From Macrostomum hystrix (lineage: Eukaryota > Platyhelminthes > Macrostomidae): DNA of 64,000 nucleotides. The stretch covers positions 8,613,001-8,677,000 of the forward strand of contig CATNEN010000001.1 in assembly GCA_950097015.1 (NCBI GenBank), in the 5' to 3' direction. Both the position numbers and the translations under genes were made by a program. Under the pieces are notes generated by a model that worked only from the letters and a program-made list of their open reading frames with translations, searched no databases and was not told where the DNA came from. Positions 33,881 through 44,567 of the stretch are shown here, one piece after another; the stretch's first letter is position 1; each line of letters starts with the position of its first letter.

Positions 33881-34052
33881 GGTGGATGAAGGATGAATGG
33901 ATTCTAAATTTGATGAAGTGTCCAATAAATTATATACAAAGCGGAAAATAACCTAGACGAATTACTAACCTACTTACCACAATCAGGAAAGACAGTTAAT
34001 TACCCTGAAGATATAGTGTGAAAAAAGTTTTATTGTTTCTGTCTGTTTATCC

Positions 34053-34376
34053 TTGGTTAGGTTCCTTGGCCAAAGAAAAAGATTGGCATCTATTAAAATG
34101 CATGGTAGCATGATTGTTGGAATGTGTATCAGTGCCTCCGTGGGAGACATCTGTTGGCACAGGACAGCGACAATTGGGATGAAACCAACAGTGTCTGGCG
34201 TTTACAACTTTTGTCTATTAACAAGGAATGCGCCTAGCAGAAATGTTGAATTTTGTGAGCTAGATCACCTGCAAGCAACAAATGGATTTTGGTTTTTGAA
34301 CAGAAATCTACTGTCACATCAACCGGCTGTGAGGATCTGTAAGGTGTGGGATTTGGAAACACAAAAATTTGTTTAA
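34053..34376 (+). CDS. Possible terminal exon of an unrecognised gene
   Basis: An open frame of 107 residues follows a good acceptor (TTTATCCTTGGTTAG at about 34060). It has balanced composition: GVYNFCLLTRNAPSRNVEFC, ATNGFWFLNRNLLSHQ and a VRICKVWDLETQKFV end. It lies between two minisatellites with no upstream exon visible. The sequence is not low-complexity and has spaced Cys residues, so it may be real. It could equally be a relic of a mobile element. No family recognised. Confidence 0.35.
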   Translation: MVRFLGQRKRLASIKMHGSMIVGMCISASVGDICWHRTATIGMKPTVSGVYNFCLLTRNAPSRNVEFCELDHLQATNGFWFLNRNLLSHQPAVRICKVWDLETQKFV

Positions 34377-34514
34377 ATCCTGCCGTATTTTCGCACCTGT
34401 TTTGCTTATTTAAGACAAATCTGTTGACGTTTTTGCTTCTGCTGCTGCTGCTTTTGCGTTTACAAGTGAAGTCAATTTTCCATTTAGAAATTTCTTAATT
34501 GATAGTGCCAGCTA

Positions 34515-35235
34515 TTTTAAAGGCGGATTCTATGGTAGATTGGATGGTTGGGGCGGATTCTATGGTAGATTGGATGGTTGGGGCGGATTCTATGGTAGAT
34601 TGGATGGTTGGGGCGGATTCTATGGTAGATTGGATGGTTGGGGCGGATTCTATGGTAGATTGGATGGTTGGGGCGGATTCTATGGTAGATTGGATGGTTG
34701 GGGCGGATTCTATGGTAGATTGGATGGTTGGGGCGGATTCTATGGTAGATTGGATGTTAGGGGCGGATTCTATGGTAGATTGGATGGTTGGGGCGGATTC
34801 TATGGTAGATTGGATGGTTGGGGCGGATTCTATGGTAGATTGCATGGATGGTTGGGGCGGATTCTATGGTAGATTGGATGGTTGGGGCGGATTCTATGGT
34901 AGATTGGATGGTTGGGGCGGATTCTATGGTAGATTGGATGGTTGGGGCGGATTCTATGGTAGATTGGATGGTTGGGGCGGATTCTATGGTAGATTGGATG
35001 GTTGGGGCGGATTCTATGGTAGATTGGATGTTAGGGGCGGATTCTATGGTAGATTGGATGGTTGGGGCGGATTCTATGGTAGATTGCATGGATGGTTGGG
35101 GCGGATTCTATGGTAGATTGCATGGATGGTTGGGGCGGATTCTATGGTAGATTGGATGGTTGGGGCGGATTCTATGGTAGATTGGATGGTTGGGGCGGAT
35201 TCTATGGTAGATTGGATGGTTGGGGCGGATTCTAC
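34515..35235. repeat. 30-bp minisatellite
   Basis: About 24 near-identical copies of GGCGGATTCTATGGTAGATT plus GGATGGTTGG. Variants GATGTTAGG (34754, 35028) and GCATGGATGG (34842, 35087, 35121) mark a higher-order duplication. The near-perfect identity points to recent expansion. Several frames are open on both strands. Confidence 0.96.
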
Positions 35236-35565
35236 AGTAGATTGGATGGATTCTACAGTAGATTGGATGGATTCTACAGTAGATTGGATGTATTCTACAG
35301 TAGATTGGATGGATTCTACAGTAGATTGGATGGATTCTACAGTAGATTGGATGGATTCTACAGAAGATTGGATGGATTCTAGAGAAGATTGGATGGATTC
35401 TACAGTAGATTGGATGGATTCTACAGAAGATTGGATGGATTCTACAGAAGATTTGATGGATTCTACAGAAGATTGGATGGATTCTACAGAAGATTGGATG
35501 GATTCTACAGTAGATTGGATGGATTCTACAGAAGATTGGATGGATTCTACAGTAGATAGCAGCTT
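35236..35565. repeat. 21-bp minisatellite derived from the adjacent 30-bp array
   Basis: Unit ATTCTACAGTAGATTGGATG plus G, with an AGAAG variant. It is the 30-bp unit minus the GGTTGGGGCGG segment and starts exactly where the 30-bp array stops. Confidence 0.94.
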
Positions 35566-36575
35566 AAATGTATATTCTAAAGCTGCTAAAGTATAGTCAA
35601 GTAGTCATATTTGTCATGGCCTTTCTGATGACCCGTTCACTTACAAGTGCCATCTTCTTTTGTGCATATCTTTGCCGGATGCAGCTTCTAGATCCTTCCA
35701 GCCTCTAAAAACTCCCTACCATATTGCCAGCGGGAAACCTACCCTGAAAAGCGACCTCTCCAGGGACCTCCCGTAAATAAATATTCTTTGTTTTGCCAAA
35801 TATTCGGCTAAAGGGAGTTTTCTTGCGTCCGGTTCTTCTTCAATTTGAAACCTTTAGCGAATACGGATCGCTAACACTGGCTCAGTGTCGGGTGGGGTGG
35901 AAGGGGTTCGGTTGTCAAGCACCCATGTGTCCAGTGCCCCACATCTTGCCAAATGATCTCCCAAGATAATTTCGGACTTCGGCACGGCGTGTTAACAGAG
36001 ATTAGCGGTCTTGCCGAGTATGAATTTTTAACTGCTTTTTTTCCTGCCTTTAGCACCTACGATCCCCATGGGTAAGATGGCCCGGACGAGATTAGCTTCC
36101 AAACTCGACAGTGTACAGTCAGTTGTATTTATATAGATTTTTCAGTAGACGAGCGAAATCTTTTTGAAGAATCAAAAAAAGCAACAAAAAGTTTCCTCGG
36201 AGACTGCGGACTGGAGGAACAAAAAACCGCCTCAAACAGATGGTGTCAAACGCTTCCGCGTTGTTACACGATTTTCTTTCCTAGAAAAACTGAATTATAA
36301 CAAAATTTCCTTTAGAGTTTTACACGGCCGGCTTGTCAAGGAAAGATTTCCATCGGGTTTAGAAATCTACGTTCAGGATTTCGTAACTGTGCCGCCAAAA
36401 AAAATCGAAGCGAACAAAAAAATTTGTAAATAATTCGCAGCAGGATGTGGGCTGGAGGTTGCGGAACAGAAACAGCTCGCGGAGAGAAGGCTTTGAAGCA
36501 TTGTCGTGCGATTCTGCGACTGTCTCTGCCCCAGTGCGAGACATTGGTAGGATGGTAAAGTGCCTGTAAAATTGC
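35566..36575. other. Unique region, no gene recognised
   Basis: Mixed-composition sequence with short ORFs, the longest being 89 codons at 36164-36433 (+). I do not recognise any of them. Parts could be further remnants of the LINE seen at 36580. Confidence 0.3.
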
Positions 36576-36579
36576 CATG

Positions 36580-37020
36580 CACTGATTCAGCCCTTGCTGA
36601 ATCACAACATTCTTACCGAAGCTATCAAGCTGTTTACTCCGTTCGAAATGAGGATTCGAAATCTCCAAGCTTTGGCTGATCCTCCTCGCTCAGCGGGTGA
36701 CCACTCACGAGCCCTCACAAATTTCTCCCAAATCCTGAGTATAATAATCTATCCGAGCGGGTGCGGCAGGATTCTAAATTGGGCATTGTTTACGCTATGT
36801 TACTTGGCTCGTACAGGCCAAGCGGGTTTCGGACCGAAGACTATAACAAATTGACAACACTGTGCAGATCGCAGAGTGGCTTACCTGAAGCGCGCATCAT
36901 ACTTGTAAGATTATCGATACGCTTGTCAGCGTGTGCCTTCCTGAACCCTCGCTCTCCAGTCTAGAAGGATTACAGACCCATCACCTCAAGTGCTTCCCTT
37001 GTATAGTAGTCACGAGTGTT
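36580..37020 (+). mobile_element. Degenerate non-LTR retrotransposon (LINE) fragment
   Basis: Across three frames broken by stops, the plus strand reads like the start of a LINE reverse transcriptase. EARIILVRLS is followed, after a frame change and stop, by KDYRPITSSASLV at about 36963-37004. The W/E-x-A-x-I-I-L ... K-x-YRPI-S/T spacing is a hallmark of the RT N-terminal region. The rest of the RT is not present, so this is a dead fragment. Confidence 0.45.
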
Positions 37021-37179
37021 TTATTTACACAAGCTATAGTCGGATTGACAAACTTTCTGTTTTGGTAGCTTTCGGGATGGCACAATTGACGATTATCGGC
37101 CGAACTTTGATCTTCGATTTATACCACATTAGATTTTCAGTTTTGTGCATTTTTAATTTCACTCTATGCGGAGAAATTG

Positions 37180-37392
37180 AGTTGAGCACCCTGAGTTCGA
37201 GTCCGCGGGATAACAACATACATTTGGGGCGCAGCCGCGGAGAGAAGGCTTGGGGGGCTTGTCGTGCAATTTACGCCCTTGAGGGCCAACCTCCAAGGCA
37301 TGCGGTAATGCGCTCATAGATGTACACACCTGTGTGAGAGCTCAGGAGTCAGCGGAATGGGAAGAATTACCTCTTACTGACTGCGGGTCTCA
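37180..37392 (+). repeat. SINE family A, short form
   Basis: CACCCTGAGTTCGAGTCCGC (B-box-like), GCGCAGCCGCGGAGAGAAGG, CGCCCTTGAGGGCCAACCTC, then a damaged hairpin core missing the left arm. It ends GCTCAGGAGTCAGCG and CTGCGGGTCTCACC. Confidence 0.78.
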
Positions 37393-37712
37393 CCTGATAA
37401 ATATTGGGATAAGAACCAGAGCTTTCGAGGCAGGGAGATTAAAAATCGATCAATCAAAAATATATTTTTTTTCTGTAGCAATTGAGGAATGAATAAACAA
37501 GAGTTTGCAGAGAGAACTGTAATTCCTTGGCGAGAAATCCAATCTTCTTATGCTACTAGAAGTAGAAATAAAAAAAGATTGAACATAGAAAAGGAAATTC
37601 TAACGTAAACTTATTCCTGCTAATTCCTGTGCATTTAGATAATGTTAAACTTTGCTAATTTGCATCATAAGGGATGTGAAAGCTATATTTTAAGGCTTAT
37701 CGAAGGGCTGTT

Positions 37713-37815
37713 CAGTCCATGGACTGAGGTGCCCCCACAGTCACACCGACCCAAAGTTTCTACCATGAGCAGATGTTGGTACTCATTTTACAGCAGATTG
37801 GATGGGGAAATCGTT
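37713..37815 (-). repeat. SINE family B 3' part
   Basis: In minus orientation: CTGCTGTAAAATGAGTACCA, then GACTGTGGGGGCACCTCAG and the palindrome CAGTCCATGGACTG (37713-37726). It aligns with the central domain and tail of the 47025 copy. Confidence 0.6.
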
Positions 37816-38060
37816 TGTCTCGCCTAAAGCCACAAATGAATGAGTTCTAAAAATAGAAACTGACGTCAGTTAATCAGGAAAGGATAAGGGGCTGAAAGGT
37901 CATGTTTCTAAAAATAGCCTTTTTAAAGAATAGAGACAGGAAAACTATGACACTAAAAGGTCATGAAAGAGTTATAAATCTAACTGTAGATCACTATAAC
38001 TGCACAAGAAGCTTATGGAAAAAACACAGGCTAACTATAGCGCTTTTCTACCATCTAAAG

Positions 38061-38991
38061 CAGGGGTCGGCAAACTCCGGCCCGCGGGCCAGATGCGGCC
38101 CTCGAAGCTCCCAAATCCGGCCCGTTGCCCCTTCTGACATCTACAGTGTCTTGTTTCATCTCTCTCGCGTCTCATCTCTCCTGTATCTAATCTCTCCCGT
38201 GTCTAATCTCTCCCGTGTCTAATTTCTCCCGTGTCTAATCTCTCCCGTGTCTCATCTCTCCCGTGTCTAATCTCTCCCGTGTCTAATCTCTCCCGTGTCT
38301 AATCTCTCCCGTGTCTAATCTCTCCCGTGTCTCATCTCTCCCGTGTCTAATCTCTCCCGTGTCTAATCTCTCCCGTGTCTAATCTCTCCTGTGTCTAATC
38401 TCTCCCGTGTCTCATCTCTCCTGTGTCTAATCTCTCCCGTGTCTAATCTCTCCCGTGTCTAATCTCTCCCGTGTCTAATCTCTCCCGTGTCTAATCTCTC
38501 CTGTGTCTAATCTCTCCCGTGTCTAATTTCTCCCGTGTCTAATCTCTCCTGTGTCTAATTTCTCCCGTGTCTAATCTCTCCCGTGTCTAATTTCTCCCGT
38601 GTCTAATTTCTCCCGTGTCTAATCTCTCCCGTGTCTAATCTCTCCCGTGTCTAATTTCTCCCGTGTCTAATCTCTCCTGTGTCTAATCTCTCCCGTGTCT
38701 AATTTCTCCCGTGTCTAATCTCTCCTGTGTCTAATCTCTCCTGTGTCTAATCTCTCCCGTGTCTAATCTCTCCTGTGTCTAATCTCTCCCGTGTCTAATC
38801 TCTCCTGTGTCTAATCTCTCCCGTGTCTCATCTCTCTCGTGTCCCATCTTTCCTGTGTCTCATCTCTCCCGTGTCTCATCTCTCCCGTGTCTCATCTCTC
38901 CCCTATCTCATATTTATACAGTCAATGCGGCCCGCTGTCGTCTTTTAGGCTCTCTCTTTGGCCCGCCAGCAAATAAGTTTGCCTACCCCTG
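38061..38991. mobile_element. hAT-type non-autonomous transposon filled with a 16-bp minisatellite
   Basis: Left end CAGGGGTCGGCAAACTCCGG and right end GTTTGCCTACCCCTG form terminal inverted repeats typical of hAT elements. A perfect 8-bp target duplication ATCTAAAG flanks it (38053-38060 and 38992-38999). Subterminal sequence is rich in GGCCCGC/GCGGGCC. The interior (about 38150-38905) is about 45 copies of TCCCGTGTCTAATCTC. No transposase is present. Confidence 0.9.
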
Positions 38992-38999
38992 ATCTAAAG

Positions 39000-39655
39000 C
39001 AAATAAATAGTTAATTCTACTAGCACAGTAGATTATAGGCAAGCATAAAAGCCAAAACTGTTGACATAATTCCATATCATTCACCCTAATGCTTCGCAAA
39101 AAGGTAACCAAAATAGGATAAACTAAACATTTAAATTAGAATATAGACCGCTTAGACCGCTTTGGCACCCACCCCTGGCAACAAATGAGACATTTTGTAA
39201 TTAAAATTGTAGTTTACTTACAACTGAAGTATTTCACTTGTGGATGTGGTGACACTTGCGCTGCTGAAATACTGTTTCTATTTCACCTGCGTCTCATACC
39301 CAATGAGATCTCCGGTTGCAATGTACAATGTATCTGTACCTGGTAGGCCTGTACATCAGTTGAGCCGAATGCAAATAGCCATTGCTTCGAGTTGCTGGCC
39401 TACATTAGATTAGTTTAATGTAGGTTTATTGTTAGTGAGAAGCTTTTGCTTATTGAAACTCCGCGTAGTTTTTGATTCTTTAGAAAATTGTCTTACAAAC
39501 AAGTAAAGTAAGGAGTTTTAAGGTTTTATAAGTTATAAATATTAAACCAAATCTTTGAGCTGAAAAAATTGCAACTTTTCCCCAACGAATGCCTTGTCAT
39601 GAAGATAACTTGATCTGGTCGCCACAGGCCATATTGACAATAAACGTCAATAAAC
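39000..39655. other. Unique spacer, no gene recognised
   Basis: AT-rich sequence after the hAT-type element. No ORF with recognisable motifs and no array. Confidence 0.3.
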
Positions 39656-39659
39656 ATTA

Positions 39660-39848
39660 ACTTTTGGAAATCGTTTGGTGACACTAGACCCGCAGCCAGC
39701 GGCCCATTTCGCTGACTCCTGAGCAAACATACACACAGATAGTGTACGCAGGCACAAACTCACACAGGTGTGTACATCTGGCCTGACTTTCTCATCGTCA
39801 GGCAGTGTACACTCTCACTGTGCCTTGGAGGTTGGCCCTCTAGGGCGC
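39660..39848 (-). repeat. SINE family A, long form, truncated at the head
   Basis: Reads TTTGGTGACACTAGACCCGC, CTGACTCCTGAGC, the extra TAGTGTACGCAGG segment, the hairpin core and CTTGGAGGTTGGCCCTC, then stops before the head. A run of CAGTA repeats (39864-39882) follows. Confidence 0.82.
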
Positions 39849-39944
39849 TAGAGGCAGAAGAGTCAGTACAGTACAGTACAGTATAATCAAATTCGTCGAC
39901 TTCAAAGTATTTCGTAGCCAGCGGCAAAGTATCATGCGCAAGTG

Positions 39945-41824
39945 TCACTCGTCAGCTTCCGAAGCGGAGCCCTGGTCGCCTTTCCGATTCCAGCCAGTCG
40001 ATGCGCTACAGCCTCCGCCAGAGCAGAACGAGCCGCCACCGCCACCAGAGTAACAGGCAGCGCTGCCAGCTCTGCCGCCGCTGAAGCCGCCGCCGCTGCT
40101 AGGGCCATAGTTGACTGTGCCTCCGCCGCCGCCGCCGCCACCGAAGCCGCCATGGCCGGTGCTGTTCAATCCGGCGAAGCCGCCTAGCCAACCGTCGGCC
40201 CGACTGCCGCCTCGGTCGCCGTCGTCTGCGCTGCTTCGCCCATTGATAGCCTTGCCAGTTTTGGTGCTGCCAGACAAGCGGATGACAGGATTGTTGAAGC
40301 CAGGAGAACCGTTGGCGCCACCGAAGCCGCCGTAGATGTCGACTGTGTAAGATTTGGCATCGGTGCCATTGACGTCTGCTGATCCTGGCTGGCCTGTTGA
40401 TGTGTCATCATCACTGAACGGCATTTCTAAAGGTCGTGGGTTCGTTCCCCGAATCCACTGGAAAAGTTTGTTTCCTTTAGCAATACGCTTATCCCTGTGC
40501 ATTGCTTCAGTTCACCCAGCTGTTAAATGGGTACCAGCATCGGCTGGGATAATTGAGGATGGGTGTGGCATCCCCCCAGCCGTACACAGCCTTCAGATGC
40601 GCCATGCAATAGCTGCGGCTGTGCTGTCGGCTGCACATCTGGCTTGACTGGGTCAGGTGAAATCACTTGTTAATTATTATTTAAAGGCATCGAAGGCAGA
40701 CGCAAAAACTAAAATTTCTGCAGTGGAAGAGAAACCAGTAGAAAGAACTTACCGTGCCCACAAATTGAACGTATTGTTTTTCTATTGTTTTTTGAACGAA
40801 CGTATACACTCGTTTGAAATGCTAAAACGGCCCATTTAAGGGCCACCACACGAAAAACACGCACGCAGATCTGGGAAATCGAGCCGTCATTGTCGGTTAT
40901 GCTCTACTGCTTACCTGCTCGATCGAAGACAGCTCCGCCGCCGCCGCCGGCAGCAAAAGTTTGCTGTCGTTAGCTTGATAGACGAAGCTTCCGCCGCCAC
41001 CGCCTCAGCCAGAGCTCGGTGTCAGGTAAAATCTTCCAGACACCAGAACTCCGTTGCCGCCGCTGGCGCCGTGACCGAAGCTGTTTCTCCCGCCGCTGGC
41101 TCCGGCGACGTCGATGCGAAAGCAGCCAGTCTCACTGATTGTGGCGTCTTGAATAGAACCGTTTCTGCCAGAGCTGCTCTCTGCAATTAGTTTGTAAATC
41201 AGAGCTTTCTTTTATAAAAAAACAGCAATACATTATACTCTTATACTCGTTTGCTTCTCGGACCAAGGTCCATGAGCTCGAATTCGCGGCGAGGTCACAA
41301 TAATTCAAGACAAGCTCCCAAGCCTTCTCTTCGTGGCTGCGTCTTAAATAAATGTAGCCTCGCCGTGTAATCTAGCTCAGGGACCTTGGTGCGAAAGGCA
41401 GACGTTTTAGACTGCTCCGCCACGGTTAGGCTTGAGTGCTTGTTCTGGACACGATGCTTGAGCGTCCACAGACCCACAACTTTTTAAATAAAATATTTTC
41501 ATTTCGAACACAATAGAATCGCCTCGAAATTAGTCACAGTCCAGATTCTGTCACCGGCCTCGCACCCGAGCAGTCTAGTCACGTGACTGGCCTGAGGCCC
41601 AAGAACCTCAGACTCGTCATTTACAATCAGGAGTTGGCATAGATTGTGGCTTGACTTGACGGCCAATAGACAGTCGATACAAGTGCATCGAGTCAGACAA
41701 TCTAGGACAGTCAGGGCGTTAGAAAAGTTGAGCACATTGCTGCTGGATGTTGAGTTGAGCACCATGGGCTTAAAATATTCTATGTAGAGCTGCCATGTTG
41801 AAGACAATGTTGTCGACTCGGGGA
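39945..41824 (-). CDS. PAN-like and ALK/LTK-type glycine-rich exons; damaged, possibly a pseudogene
   Basis: Three phase-1 exons line up: 41555-41824, 40915-41180 and about 39945-40393. The first has NALTVLDCLTRCTCIDCLLA and NLCQLLIVNDESEV, a Cys pattern like a PAN/apple domain. The second has ETGCFRIDVAGASGG, FVYQAND and, in another frame, AAGGGGGAVFDRAG. The third has SYTVDIYGGFGGANG, GWLGGFAGLNSTGHGGFG, an eight-Gly run and YSGGGGGSFCSG. These are hallmarks of the glycine-rich region found in ALK/LTK receptors and related extracellular proteins. The second exon carries an in-frame TGA (where a Gly would be expected) plus a frameshift before AAGGGGG. No transmembrane or kinase exon follows. 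Decayed gene, or assembly errors in GC-rich sequence. Confidence 0.5.
40430..40650 (+). repeat. SINE family B in the intron between glycine-rich exons
   Basis: GGTCGTGGGTTCGTTCCCCG (B-box region), CCACTGGAAAAGTTTG, CAGTTCACCCAGCTGTTAAA, GGGTACCAGCATCGGCTGGG and GGGTGTGGCATCCCC, then a variant tail without the CAGTCCATGGACTG palindrome. Confidence 0.78.
41262..41425. repeat. Fold-back pair of SINE family A heads
   Basis: 41262-41305 reads as a plus-strand head (ACCAAGGTCCATGAGCTCGA, CGGCGAGGTCACAAT). From about 41306 the sequence continues as a minus-strand copy (GCCTTCTCTTCGTGGCTGCG, then CTCAGGGACCTTGGTGCGAA and the A-box region). The two heads are inverted and partly complementary. Confidence 0.75.
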
Positions 41825-41829
41825 CTGAA

Positions 41830-42305
41830 ATTACAGGAACGCTTGACTTAGTTAAAGTATTCGTAGTTATTTAAAATTAGTGATTTTTTCTGCTATTTCT
41901 TACAGTCAAAAGCTCTTAAAGACACAAAAAGTATTCATTTGAACTGGGAAAATATCTAGACACCTTTCCACACCTTTGGTCTCGGTAAATTCCAGTAGTG
42001 CTATTGTTTAACCTTTCACCTAGTTAATAGCCTAGCTAGCTCATTGTCTGGAGCGACTAAAGACGTGTCCCCAATCTGACCTAGAAAGCAGCTGAAAATC
42101 TAGGCATTTAGTAAGGCCGAAGGTTTACAGAAAATTGAGACTAATTTTCTGACTTTTTTGAAAAAACTTTTCTTCATGTGTGTTGTTCTATGTAATCCTG
42201 ATCGTTACTGTGCTAAATAGACATGTTATAAATTAGTAATTAAAAAATTGTACTCACTGCATTTTCTATTCGTTTCAATCAGTTTGCCGCCTTTTGTCTA
42301 TGGCC
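41830..42305. other. Unique region upstream of the PAN-like exon
   Basis: No ORF, array or element recognised. If the PAN/glycine-rich gene is intact, earlier exons could lie here, but I see no signal peptide candidate. Confidence 0.3.
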
Positions 42306-42309
42306 TAAC

Positions 42310-43685
42310 CGGCTTCGATTCTAGCATCAGCTCCTGTTTCGATTCTAGCATCAGCATCTGATTATATTTCAGTATCAGCTCCTAGTTAGATTCCTGTATC
42401 AGCTCCAGCTTCGATTCTAGCATCAGCTCCTGTTTCGATTCTAGCATCAGCATCTGATTATATTTCAGTATCAGCTCCTAGTTAGATTCCTGTATCAGCT
42501 CCAGCTTCGACTCAAGCATCAGCTCCTGCTTGGACTCAAGCATCAGCTCTTGCTTCGACTCAAGCATCAGCTCCTCCTTCGACTCAAGCATCAGCTCCAG
42601 CTTCGACTCAAGCATCAGCTCCTGCTTGGACTCAAGCATCAGCTCTTGCTTCGACTCAAGCATCAGCTCCTCCTTCGACTCAAGCATCAGCTCCTGCTTC
42701 GACTCAAGCATCAGCTCTTGCTTCGACTCAAGCATCAGCTCCTCCTTCGACTCAAGCATCAGCTCCAGCTTCGACTCAAGCATCAGCTCCTGCTTCGACT
42801 CAAGCATCAGCTCCTGCTTCGACTCAAGCATCAGCTCCTGCTTCGACTCAAGCATCAGCTCCTGCTTCGACTCAAGCATCAGCTCCTGCTTCGACTCAAG
42901 CATCAGCTCCTGCTTCGACTCAAGCATCAGCTCTTGCTTCGACTCAAGCATCAGCTCCTCCTTCGACTCAAGCATCAGCTCTTGCTTCGACTCAAGCATC
43001 AGCTCCTCCTTCGACTCAAGCATCAGCTCCTGCTTCGACTCAAGCATCAGCTCTTGCTTCGACTCAAGCATCAGCTCTTGCTTCGACTCAAGCATCAGCT
43101 CCTCCTTCGACTCAAGCATCAGCTCTTGCTTCGACTCAAGCATCAGCTCCTCCTTCGACTCAAGCATCAGCTCCTGCTTCGACTCAAGCATCAGCTCTTG
43201 CTTCGACTCAAGCATCAGCTCCTGCTTCGACTCAAGCATCAGCTCTTGCTTCGACTCAAGCATCAGCTCCTCCTTCGACTCAAGCATCAGCTCCAGCTTC
43301 GACTCAAGCATCAGCTCCTGCTTCGACTCAAGCATCAGCTCTTGCTTCGACTCAAGCATCAGCTCCTCCTTCGACTCAAGCATCAGCTCCTGCTTCGACT
43401 CAAGCATCAGCTCTTGCTTCGACTCAAGCATCAGCTCTTGCTTCGACTCAAGCATCAGCTCCTGCTTCGACTCAAGCATCAGCTCCTGCTTGGACTCAAG
43501 CATCAGCTTCTGCTTCGACTCAAGCATCAGCTCCTCCTTCGACTCAAGCATCAGCTCCTGCTTCGACTCAAGCATCAGCTCTTGCTTCGACTCAAGCATC
43601 AGCTCTTGCTTCGACTCAAGCATCAGCTCCTGCTTCGACTCAAGCATCAGCTCTTGCTTCGACTCAAGCATCAGCTCGTGTTTCA
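42310..43685. repeat. 24-bp minisatellite
   Basis: About 49 regular copies of TCAGCTCCTGCTTCGACTCA plus AGCA from about 42500, preceded by diverged copies (TTTCGATTCTAGCATCAGC). CTTG/CTCC/CCAG variants occur in blocks. All frames stay open in both directions (42478-43710) because 24 is a multiple of three. Confidence 0.96.
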
Positions 43686-43689
43686 GCGG

Positions 43690-44095
43690 CTGAAGGTAAT
43701 CAATTGCTAGCTGGTGTGTATTGACTGAAGCTAAATGCCATAATTTGCGTATTTACTTCTACTGCCACTAATAGTAGTGTAGTGCTAAGCTTGGGCTATA
43801 ATTTATTCATGTTACATGCGTTTTTAGAACCATTGTCGAGGCCAATCAGAGAAAGCCACGCGTTGCTATGTGAAATAAAAAATCCTATCCTATTTAATCA
43901 GATTTGAAGTTGCTCTTGAATTCACCTTGAGATTCGAGCAGACTGGACAAACGTGATTTTTACAAAGAAACACTTCACTTAGTCATTTTTGTGTTTGAGC
44001 TTCCTGTTACTATGGAGACGTTTGCGTGAGACTAAGCATCTGCAGCATGTGCTTGTCCGATTTTTCCTCCGTTCTGATGCTACTGTTTACTGTCT
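43690..44095. other. Spacer between the two related 24-bp arrays
   Basis: Unique sequence with no recognised feature apart from an ORF start at 43989 that runs into the next array. Confidence 0.3.
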
Positions 44096-44099
44096 TGGG

Positions 44100-44565
44100 T
44101 CTTGCTTCGATTCCAGTATCAGCTCTTGCTTCGTTGCCAGTATCAGCTCTTGCTTCGTTTCCAGCATCGGCTCCTGGTTCGCTATTGGTATCAGCTCCCC
44201 TGGTTCGATTCCAGTATCAGATCCTGATTCGATTCCAGCATCAGATCCTGATTCGATTCCAGCATCAGCTCCTGATTCGATTCCAGCATCAGCTCCTGAT
44301 TCGATTCCAGCATCAGCTCCTGATTCGATTCCAGCATCAGCTCCTGATTCGATTCCAGCATCAGCTCCTGATTCGATTCCAGCATCAGCTCCTGATTCGA
44401 TTCCAGTATCAGCTCCTGATTCGATTCCAGCATCAGCTCCTGATTCGATTCCAGCATCAGCTCCTGATTCGATTCCAGCATCAGCTCCTGATTCGATTCC
44501 AGCATCAGCTCCTGATTCGATTCCAGCATCAGCTCCTGATTCGATTCCAGTATCAGATCCTGCTT
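44100..44565. repeat. 24-bp minisatellite related to the 42310 array
   Basis: Unit TCAGCTCCTGATTCGATTCC plus AGCA, about 19 copies. It differs from the 42310 array unit by GA for CT and ATTCC for ACTCA. Confidence 0.95.
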
Positions 44566-44567
44566 GG

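Noticed and set aside
33107-33925. 272-codon minus ORF (DPPHPHHILPS)
   Set aside because: 33-bp array, low complexity, no start context.
34495-35596. ORFs on both strands (DSMVDWMVGA, TIQSTIESAP)
   Set aside because: 30- and 21-bp arrays with in-frame periods.
36164-36433. 89-codon Lys-rich ORF
   Set aside because: No motif, no splice or promoter context. May be LINE debris but not supportable as a gene.
42478-43710. Three ORFs of about 390 codons ([24 protein letters not shown] repeats)
   Set aside because: Pure 24-bp tandem repeat translated in three frames. No unique sequence, splice logic or domain.
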